A stretch of DNA of 64,000 nucleotides, taken from assembly GCF_026341825.1 (NCBI RefSeq), contig NZ_JAPENY010000001.1:3844001-3908000 (forward strand), read 5' to 3'. Every line of letters begins with the position of its first letter. The first letter of the stretch is position 1. Below the pieces are notes generated by a model. That model was given only the letters and a program-made list of their open reading frames with translations. It made no database searches and was not told the DNA's origin. The stretch comes from Streptomyces sp. NBC_00620 (GTDB taxonomy: Bacteria > Actinomycetota > Actinomycetes > Streptomycetales > Streptomycetaceae). Below, one piece after another: positions 57,950-64,000 of the stretch. Made by a program: the position numbers and the translations under genes.

Positions 57950-60184
57950 TCAGGCGAGCTCGTGCGCCTTCGCCCGTTCCTCCCACTCCGCCCACAGCTG
58001 CTCGACCAGAGCGGCTCCGCTCTCGGTGAGGTCCCGTTCGGGCAGCGCGGACAGTTCGGTGAGCGTGCTGCGGGCCCGCTCCAGGGCGTCCGCCCGTGAT
58101 CGCGCCTCCGGGCGTTCTCCGGGCGGCGGGCTGCAGGCCGCCGTGCCGATCGCCTCACAGGCCGCTTCGAGCAGCCGCCCCGCCCCGCTGCCCGCAAGGG
58201 CCAGGTCCGTCGTCTCCCGAAGGCCGGTGAACCTGGCCAGGTGCCCGAGCCTCGGCAGGTGCAGCAGGAACTCCTCCGGCTCCAGGTCGACGGCCACGCC
58301 CAGCGCGCCGGGACCGTGCTCGCCGAGCCGGAGACCCGAACCGGCCTCCAACGGGGTCACGGTCGTGAGGGTGAGCGCGTTGACGTCACTCCGCCAGCCG
58401 GGCATCCGCTCGTCCATCAGCTCCTGCGCCCGCACGACCCGCTTGCGGAACACGCGGCGCTCGCCGGCGTCCAGGGGAGGAGCGACGGGGACGGGGTAGC
58501 AGTCGCGGTAGGGATCGGTGTCGTCGATCACCAGCGTGGGGCCCATGGGTGTCAGAGGCCGCCAGTCCGGGGGGTTGTTCTCCTCGTCCGGCCGCACGGA
58601 CAGGGTGTCCTGCCCGCCGGTGCCGTGGTGCACACGGAAACCGTCCGTCGTCACCTCCACCTCGATCCGGCCGGACCCTGGCAGCGTCAGGGTGCCCAGT
58701 GTCGGAAGGTGCAGCTCCGTGTCCCGCTGCTGCCACGACAGGGTCAGGGCGGAACCTGCCCGTACGGCCGCGGCGACGACCAGGGATGCGAGGTGGGCGG
58801 TGTCGGCGGGGCCGCCCCAGGCGCGGCGCAGCGCCGTGCGTACGTACGGATGCGTCAGGACCGTGTTGAGATGCGGGGCGCAGTCCGTGTCCCCGTCCAG
58901 CACCAGGAGGGCCGCCCACACCTCGCCCCAGTCGTCGTCCTGGTCCGTGCCGCGGTCGTTCAGAGTTGCCAGCAGCTCGCGGGTCAACTCCTGCTGTGCG
59001 TAACGGAGTTCTTCGCCGTCGTGCACGGTGGGGGACAGCGCCCGATCGGTGATCCGCTCGGCGACACCCTCGATGAAGCCGCGCAGGTCCGCGCAGAACA
59101 CGGACGGGTTGTCGAAGCCGCTGCCGGTGCGGTAGCGGTGTGCGTAGAGCCCGCCGCCGCAGGAGTCCAGGACCGGGCACTTCCGGCAGGTCTCGCTGAC
59201 GCCCTGGATGCCCAACTGCCGGTCGCGCACACCGGGATGCTGGGCGAACTCCTCGAAGGTGTGGTGGAAGACGTCGTATCCGGTGGCGGGAGCTCCCGCG
59301 TAGGCGGTCTTGAGCGAGTCGGCCTGCTCGAAGGCGCCGTCGGTCTCCACCACCGCGAGATCGGAGGGGGCCAGGCCCATCGCCTCCGTCAGACTCGGAC
59401 CGCCGCGCAGCGTGCTCAACACGGAGTCGAAGGTTCTTACCGGCACCCGGCGCCCCTGCTCCTCCCAGCGATCGAAGATCTTGAGGAGCCAGTCGGCGTA
59501 CGGGGTCTTCGATTCCGTGGACCCGAGGAGGTTGGACGGCCAGGCGGGCGGGGGGTTGTCCCAAGTGGAATGCGGAAGCAGATAATCAATACGGGGCGGA
59601 TCCAGCGCGGTGAGCGCATCGTGCACCGTGACCGGATCATTCGTCACGTCCACGGTGCACAGCAGTCCGACATAGTGGTGCCGGAATTCGGGAGTCCGCA
59701 GAAGGTCGATCCCGCGCAGCACCCGGTCGTAACTGCTGCGGCCCCGGCGGTCCAGCCGGTGACGGTCATTGGCGACCTGGTCTCCGTCGAGGGAGACGCT
59801 GACCTTCAGATCGAATTCGTCGAAGATCTCCAAATGCTGTCTTCGTAGCAGCATGCCATTGGTGTGCATGCGGAGATCCAGAGTGGTGATCGGGGCGAGA
59901 GCGCGGGTGAGTTCCTCACAGATATGGCGCAGGCGGGCCGGACCTACGAGGAGGGGCTCACCGCCGTGCAGAATTACTGAGAAGGAATCGATTCTCTGGG
60001 CTTCCGCATAGCCCGAAAGGCGCTTCGCGACCTGCGCGACCGTTTCTTCGGAGATCACGGCCGGCCGTGTTTTCCAGCTCTGGTCCGCATGTTCGTACAT
60101 GTAGCAGTGATCGCACGCCAGATTGCACCGGCTGTGGATCTTCAGGACCAGTTCCTGGATGTTGGTCGCGTCACTATAGGGCAC
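57950..60184 (-). CDS. fxsB: FxsB-family cyclophane-forming radical SAM/SPASM maturase with fused C-terminal domain
   Basis: 744 residues from GTG 60184, with no clear ribosome site. Radical-SAM cluster CNLACDHCYMYEH (Cys20, 24, 27), GGEPLLVGPARL, then SPASM-type auxiliary cysteines CRKCPVLDSCGGGLYAHRYR to FC. FxsB enzymes join a Phe ring to a nearby beta-carbon in the C-terminus of FxsA. Residues ~400-744 are an extra domain starting near LLATLNDRG, with DDTDPYRDCYPVPVAPPLDA, which resembles the alpha-KG HExxH-type peptide hydroxylase partner. Where HExxH should be, I read LLHLPRLGHLARF, so that active site seems lost. The putative precursor lies 140 bp upstream. Confidence 0.93.
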   Translation of the reverse strand: MPYSDATNIQELVLKIHSRCNLACDHCYMYEHADQSWKTRPAVISEETVAQVAKRLSGYAEAQRIDSFSVILHGGEPLLVGPARLRHICEELTRALAPITTLDLRMHTNGMLLRRQHLEIFDEFDLKVSVSLDGDQVANDRHRLDRRGRSSYDRVLRGIDLLRTPEFRHHYVGLLCTVDVTNDPVTVHDALTALDPPRIDYLLPHSTWDNPPPAWPSNLLGSTESKTPYADWLLKIFDRWEEQGRRVPVRTFDSVLSTLRGGPSLTEAMGLAPSDLAVVETDGAFEQADSLKTAYAGAPATGYDVFHHTFEEFAQHPGVRDRQLGIQGVSETCRKCPVLDSCGGGLYAHRYRTGSGFDNPSVFCADLRGFIEGVAERITDRALSPTVHDGEELRYAQQELTRELLATLNDRGTDQDDDWGEVWAALLVLDGDTDCAPHLNTVLTHPYVRTALRRAWGGPADTAHLASLVVAAAVRAGSALTLSWQQRDTELHLPTLGTLTLPGSGRIEVEVTTDGFRVHHGTGGQDTLSVRPDEENNPPDWRPLTPMGPTLVIDDTDPYRDCYPVPVAPPLDAGERRVFRKRVVRAQELMDERMPGWRSDVNALTLTTVTPLEAGSGLRLGEHGPGALGVAVDLEPEEFLLHLPRLGHLARFTGLRETTDLALAGSGAGRLLEAACEAIGTAACSPPPGERPEARSRADALERARSTLTELSALPERDLTESGAALVEQLWAEWEERAKAHELA

Positions 60185-60323
60185 TTGGCACAGCGAAGGG
60201 GGCGGCGGGGGGCGCTGTCAAGTCAACGTTGTGCCAAAGGAGTTGGCGCCGGGCGTACGCCCCTGGGGTTCCCGGCGCGCCGGGGCGCGGGAACCCCAGG
60301 TCATGAAGCCTGGTGCTGCCTTT

Positions 60324-60506
60324 TCACAGCCCCGCGTTGAAATGCGGGTTCTTGGAGTGCGCTCCGGCGATGTCGGTGAGCCGTCCGGTCGAACGCGCGA
60401 CGGCGGTGGTGCGGGTGTTGACGGCCGACAGTGGTGTGGGCCGCTTGTGCGTCGCCCGGGAGTCGGCCGAGTCGCGCTGGATCGTCGTCATGCCCCTGGT
60501 GTTCAT
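60324..60506 (-). CDS. fxsA: FxsA-like precursor peptide ending FNAGL
   Basis: 60 residues from ATG 60506, with GGAGC 11 bases upstream; a second ATG five codons in is possible. The peptide is basic and polar, with a C-terminus GAHSKNPHFNAGL-COOH. Canonical FxsA peptides end F-x-S-x-x; here the third position is Ala, giving F-N-A-G-L. Position directly upstream of fxsB, length and the terminal Phe support the assignment. Ala has a beta-carbon, so a Phe-Ala three-residue cyclophane is chemically conceivable. The usual leader with hydrophobic LxDLRxLxL-type sequence is not obvious, so recognition may differ. Confidence 0.8.
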   Translation of the reverse strand: MNTRGMTTIQRDSADSRATHKRPTPLSAVNTRTTAVARSTGRLTDIAGAHSKNPHFNAGL

Positions 60507-60976
60507 GGCTGTCTCTTGCTCCGTTTTCTGACTAAAGGCTCAGCCGGGTCGGGCTCGCCGCAAGTGGGGACTTCCAACGGTTGAGACCTGAGACAGTCTG
60601 AGACCTGAGAAGGGCTGGTGAGCGGGACCTTACCGTAAGAAACACGCCACGGCTCGGCAGTCTGTGGAGCTCTCCACGCATGCTCAAGTATGGGGGTGAC
60701 CAGCGAGAGCAGCCATTCCTGGTCCGACGTCCATATACGGGGCGGAATCTCTACCTCCGGTTTCTCTTGGAGCTGATTACGAGACGCGGGTCCGTCGGAG
60801 TGAGTGACTCGTTCCGGTCATATTCACTCGGTATGTGCGGCCGGGTGATACGGCTGGGAAGCGGGAAAAGGAGAGAGACGTCAGTTCGGCAGGTGCAGGG
60901 GGAGCATTGCGGTGACGACCGACCGACCGACCGGCCGACCGGCCGGACGGGGCCGGGCGGTGTGCCGTCGCAGGAT
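60507..60976. other. Upstream region of fxsA and end of the GAF kinase gene
   Basis: 470 bp without a convincing gene; the frames through it have no family signature. It holds the fxsA promoter region with the 12-bp direct repeats at 60582-60610. Near 60924-60952 is a GACCGACCGACCGGCC short-repeat run with no known role. Confidence 0.5.
60582..60610. repeat. 12-bp direct repeats upstream of fxsA
   Basis: TGAGACCTGAGA at 60582-60593 and 60599-60610, 17 bp centre to centre, 75-105 bp before the fxsA ATG. Spacing of about 1.5 turns could suit a regulator dimer. No factor is known. Confidence 0.6.
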
Positions 60977-62422
60977 TCACAGCGGTGACTGCCAGGTGAC
61001 TGTCGTACCGGGGCCCTCCCCGTCCTCCCTGGCACCGTCGTCGTACACGGTCAGGCGCAGGCCGGGGCGACCGTCCCGGAGGGTCGCCGTCGCGTCGACC
61101 GTGACCTCGATACGGGACACCCCGGGGCGGCGTGACGCGGCAGCCAGTTTGCGGCGCAGGGCGGCGAGGAGGTGACCGGCGACGGGCTCCGTGACGCGGT
61201 TCTCCACGGGGCCGGTGAAGTGGACGGACGGCTGGAAGCCGAGGACGGCCGCCGCGCCCGCCGTCTCGCGCAGGACCTTGCCGCGGAAGGTGGTGGGGGC
61301 GTCGGCCGGCGGCTGCTGGAGCGCGAAGATCGCGGTGCGCACCTCCTGGATGGTCGACTGCAACTCGTCGACGGCGCGGCCGAGAGTGTCGTCCACGTCG
61401 TCGCCTTCACCACCGGTGCCGCGACGCTGGGTGGACTCCAACATCATTCCGGTGGCGAACAGGCGCTGGACGACCAGGTCGTGCAGGTCGCGGGCGATGC
61501 GGTCGCGGTCCTCGTAGACCGCAAGCCGCTCCCTGCTGTGCTGGGCGTCGGCGAGGACCAGTGCCAGCGCGGCCTGCGAGGCGAACTGCGTGGCGAGCAG
61601 CCGCTCCACCGAGGTGTACGGCCGGTCGCCGCGCCGGCGGGGCAGGGCGAGCGTGCCGATGAGGCGGCCGTCCGCCTGGAGGGGGAGCATCATGCTGGGC
61701 CCGAACCGGCTTCGTACCGGCGTGGTCATCCGCGGGTCGGTCGCCGAGTCCTCGATGAACACCGGTTCACCGCCGAGGAGTTGCTCGAGGACGGGACTGC
61801 CCGGCTCGATGGTCGTGCCGACGATGTCCCCGGGGTCGTCGAGGGTGGAGGCGGTCACGATCTCCATGCCGCCCTCCGGAGTGGCCTGGAGGATGACGCC
61901 CGCCGCGGCGTCGGCGAGGACCCGGGCCCGCTCGGCGACGGTCATCAGCGCGTCGGCGGCGGCCTCACCGGTGAGCAGCGCCGTCGTCACGGCCGCCGCG
62001 CCCTCGATCCAGCGCTCACGCTGCCGGGCCGTCTCGTACAGCCGGGCGTTGCCGATCGCGATGCCGGCCTGGGTGGCCAGCAGCTTCAGCAGCTGCTCGT
62101 CCTCGTCGGTGAACGGGCCGCCCTCCTTGTCGGAGAGATGGAGGGTCCCGAACTCCTGGTCGTCGACGAGGATGGGGACGCCGAGGGAGTCGTCCGCCGA
62201 GTCGTCCTCCGCTGCGGTCCCGCCGTCGGACGGGCCCGCCGTACAGATCTCCACGAGTCCGTCGAGCCCCGGGTCGGCCACGCCCAGCGCCGCGTACCGG
62301 GCGCCCGTCAGCTCGGCGGCACCGTCCACGATGTGCTGGAGCGTGACCCGCAGTTCGAGGTCGGTGCCGACACTGAGGACGGCTTCCAGGAGGGGCGGGA
62401 GGCGGGGGACGGGATCGGTCAT
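60977..62422 (-). CDS. DevS-like GAF sensor histidine kinase with degenerate ATP-binding lobe
   Basis: 481 residues. Two GAF domains (about 20-145 and 165-310; second one with GPSMMLPLQADGRLIGTLAL), then a HisKA_3 dimerisation helix with phospho-acceptor DRIARDLHDLVVQRLFATGM. The HATPase should follow, but the N-box reads LLAALRRKLAAASRRPGVSR instead of the usual REALSNVARHA type. After LTVYDDGAREDGEG the protein ends, without the G-boxes. Autophosphorylation looks impossible alone; it may be a pseudokinase, a sensor that dimerises with an intact kinase, or a decaying gene. No response regulator is adjacent. Confidence 0.85.
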   Translation of the reverse strand: MTDPVPRLPPLLEAVLSVGTDLELRVTLQHIVDGAAELTGARYAALGVADPGLDGLVEICTAGPSDGGTAAEDDSADDSLGVPILVDDQEFGTLHLSDKEGGPFTDEDEQLLKLLATQAGIAIGNARLYETARQRERWIEGAAAVTTALLTGEAAADALMTVAERARVLADAAAGVILQATPEGGMEIVTASTLDDPGDIVGTTIEPGSPVLEQLLGGEPVFIEDSATDPRMTTPVRSRFGPSMMLPLQADGRLIGTLALPRRRGDRPYTSVERLLATQFASQAALALVLADAQHSRERLAVYEDRDRIARDLHDLVVQRLFATGMMLESTQRRGTGGEGDDVDDTLGRAVDELQSTIQEVRTAIFALQQPPADAPTTFRGKVLRETAGAAAVLGFQPSVHFTGPVENRVTEPVAGHLLAALRRKLAAASRRPGVSRIEVTVDATATLRDGRPGLRLTVYDDGAREDGEGPGTTVTWQSPL

Positions 62423-62425
62423 AGG

Positions 62426-62535
62426 GGGTCCCTCCGGCGCCGGGGACGGGAACGGCTCGTACGGGTCGCTCTGACGCCGGGGACGGGAGTGGTCGTACCG
62501 GGTCCCTCCGGCGCCGGGGGCGAGATCGGTCGTAC
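62426..62535. repeat. Three 37-bp tandem repeats between the MreB-like and GAF kinase genes
   Basis: Units beginning GGGTCCCTCCGGCGCCGGGG recur at 62426, 62463 (with GGGTCGCTCTGACGCC) and 62500, each ending CTCGTAC or GTCGTACC. Non-coding, just upstream of the kinase start. They might act as an operator array or be slippage products. Confidence 0.75.
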
Positions 62536-62567
62536 CCCCCCACCGACGCCGGGACCGCCGGGGCGCG

Positions 62568-63605
62568 TCAGTCCGCCAGCGGGTCGAGCACCAGGGGCTC
62601 GATCTTGCCTTCCAGCATGTAGCCGAGACCCTGGACCGCGCACACGTCGGGCCGTTCCGCGATGTGCACCGGCATGCCCGTCGCCTGTCGCAGCATCTGA
62701 TCGAGCCCGGGGAGCAGGGCGCTGCCGCCGACCATCATGATCCCGCGGTCGGCGAGGTCGGCCACCAGATCGGGCGGGCAGGAGCGCAATACCTTGCCGA
62801 TACCGTCGAGTACGGCGGTCAGCGGGGTCTGGATGGCATCGCGTACGGCGGCGGTGTCGACCTGCACGGAACGCGCGAGGCCGGTTGCCACGTCCCGTCC
62901 GTGGATCTCCGTCGACGCCGGGCCGTGCGGGGTGAGCCCGTTGCCGGAGAGGGCGAGCTGCAGGGGCCGTACGGCCTGACTCGGCAGCATCAGCTCGTGC
63001 TGGTGGCGCAGATGCTGCACGATCGCGTGGTCGACGGCCTCGCCGCCCACCGGGATGCGCTCGGCGGTGACGATCGAGCCAAGCGACAGCACGGCGAGCT
63101 GGGTCGCGGCCGCCCCGCACACCATGATCATGGTGGCCTCCGGCCGCTCCACGGGCAGCCCGCATCCGACGGCGGCGGCGATCAGTGTGTCGACCAGCTC
63201 GACCCGCCGCGCACCCAGTCCGACCAGCGTCTCGATCGCCGCGCGCTGGGCGAGGGGGTCCGCGTCGTGCGGCGTACAGGCGGCCGCCCGCAGCCGCGGC
63301 TTGCGGCGCAGGGTGCGGCGGACCTTGTCACCGAGCAGCTGCCGCAGCATCCGCTGCGCCATGTCGATGTCGACGACCGTGCCGCCGGACACCGGCCGTA
63401 CCACCCGGATGTAGTCGGGCGTACGTCCCGTCATCTTCTCCGCGAACTCGCCGACCGCGATCAGCGCGCCGGTATTCGTGTTGATCGCCGCGACACTCGG
63501 CTGGTCGACGACCAGCCCCGCGCCCTTCACATACACACGGGTCCTCGCCGCGCCCAGATCGACGGCGAAGTGGCAGCGGCGCAACTGCTCCAGACTGTCG
63601 GTCAT
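62568..63605 (-). CDS. MreB/Mbl-like actin-fold protein
   Basis: 345 residues. Phosphate-1 motif HFAVDLGAARTRVYVKGAGL, then VVDQPSVAAINTN. Connect-1 IDMAQRMLRQLLGDKVRRTL; phosphate-2 TMIMVCGAAATQLAVLSLGS; adenosine loop IMMVGGSALLPGLDQMLRQA. Streptomyces carry short MreB-like paralogues besides the sporulation MreB, and this one, away from mreCD, is such an orphan. Phosphate-1 has AART where DLGTANT is usual, and phosphate-2 lacks the usual DIGGGTT, so filament formation is uncertain. Confidence 0.88.
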   Translation of the reverse strand: MTDSLEQLRRCHFAVDLGAARTRVYVKGAGLVVDQPSVAAINTNTGALIAVGEFAEKMTGRTPDYIRVVRPVSGGTVVDIDMAQRMLRQLLGDKVRRTLRRKPRLRAAACTPHDADPLAQRAAIETLVGLGARRVELVDTLIAAAVGCGLPVERPEATMIMVCGAAATQLAVLSLGSIVTAERIPVGGEAVDHAIVQHLRHQHELMLPSQAVRPLQLALSGNGLTPHGPASTEIHGRDVATGLARSVQVDTAAVRDAIQTPLTAVLDGIGKVLRSCPPDLVADLADRGIMMVGGSALLPGLDQMLRQATGMPVHIAERPDVCAVQGLGYMLEGKIEPLVLDPLAD

Positions 63606-63746
63606 GGCAGATCCTCCCGAGAGCGCAGACGGTGGGGCTCCGCCGGGCGGCGGTCCTCTCTCGCATCGTGCGGTCGCTGACGGGGTGTCGCCTTTTGTGG
63701 GGGGCCGGGTGGGGTGCCGCTGGACGGGTGGTCTTCGGCGGGCGCC

Positions 63747-64000
63747 CTATCCGGTGCGGATCGCTTCGAGGATCGGCGCCAGGGAAGTGACGGTGTGTTC
63801 GCAACCCGCGCGGGTCAGGTGCCTCTCGATCCCCTCGCTGTGGGCGTAGCCGATGAAGGGGAGGCCGATCGAGTGCGCGGCGGTCAGCTCGGCGACGGAG
63901 GAACCGATGAATACGGCGTCCGAGGGGGAGGTGCTGAACTGGTTCAGGGCGCGGTGGAGGCAATCGGGGTTCGGCATCAGCAGGGTGAGGTCGTTGGATC
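63747..64000 (-). CDS. HAD-superfamily hydrolase (partial, N-terminus beyond right edge)
   Basis: The last ~84 residues. LLMPNPDCLHRALNQFST and AVFIGSSVAELTAAHSIGLP, FIGYAHSEGIERHL are HAD motifs III-IV: substrate-side helix, then FIGSS with the acidic residue replaced by Ser-Ser-Val-Ala-Glu. It is like phosphoglycolate-phosphatase or histidinol-P-type HADs. The nucleophile Asp lies outside the window. No partner is visible. Confidence 0.75.
   Translation of the reverse strand, partial: SNDLTLLMPNPDCLHRALNQFSTSPSDAVFIGSSVAELTAAHSIGLPFIGYAHSEGIERHLTRAGCEHTVTSLAPILEAIRTG

Noticed and set aside
60680..60988. 102-residue plus-strand frame upstream of fxsA
   Set aside because: No ribosome site, no homology signature, ends in low-complexity DRPTDRPTG, and overlaps the kinase 3' end.

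Overview
The window is high-GC actinobacterial DNA and is almost certainly from a Streptomyces or close relative. The signs are dense GC-rich coding in both orientations, GTG and TTG starts, many 1-4 nt stop/start overlaps, and a few rare TTA (bldA-type) codons. The families also fit: AfsA-type butyrolactone synthase homologue, LAL LuxR regulator, MmyB-like regulator, FxsABCT system, DevS-like kinase and MreB-like protein. No ribosomal, replication or core housekeeping operon is present, so this looks like accessory chromosome.

Region 1 (1-4.3 kb): a lipase translationally coupled to a transglutaminase-like/STAND NTPase that runs off the left edge. It is followed by a scrapyard of degenerate repeats, a frameshifted ABC ATPase fragment and two IS256 transposase fragments. 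Region 2 (4.3-14 kb): large enzymes with no visible signal peptide: animal-type haem peroxidase, radical copper oxidase built on FG-GAP-like repeats, an alpha/beta hydrolase, a matrix-metalloprotease-like enzyme with a cysteine switch, and a GMC oxidoreductase. An IS21 remnant lies among them.

Region 3 (14-22.6 kb): two copies of a HigBA-like toxin-antitoxin unit, one toxin decayed. Each is followed by a conserved hairpin and a 3' fragment of a tRNA-Met-like gene. Between the fragments lie a TIR-STAND-Nudix protein and a multi-TM partner, a strong candidate for an anti-phage or abortive-infection system, plus an ISL3 remnant. Region 4 (22.6-33.6 kb): an Fsr-like MFS pump with an AraC regulator, a MocR regulator with a DJ-1/PfpI protein, a DUF1345 membrane protein, a chimeric PEP-mutase/kinase remnant, a LAL regulator, an RTX-type secreted protein and an ECF sigma factor.

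Region 5 (33.6-49.5 kb): a tightly coupled operon of AfsA homologue, HAD phosphatase, FabH, ACP, FabF, FabG and FabI. I read it as a signal or lipid biosynthesis operon with its own type II fatty-acid enzymes. Divergent from it are a flavin monooxygenase and an aldo-keto reductase, then an SDR, a cupin, a phosphotriesterase-like lactonase, an atypical SDR, an MFS exporter, a bicovalent-flavin oxidase and an MmyB-like regulator. Region 6 (49.8-64 kb): a Ser/Thr kinase, an alpha/beta hydrolase, and a complete FxsA-FxsB-FxsC-FxsT cyclophane RiPP system whose putative precursor ends FNAGL instead of FxSxx. Then come a GAF sensor kinase with a degenerate ATPase lobe, an MreB-like protein and a HAD hydrolase cut by the right edge.
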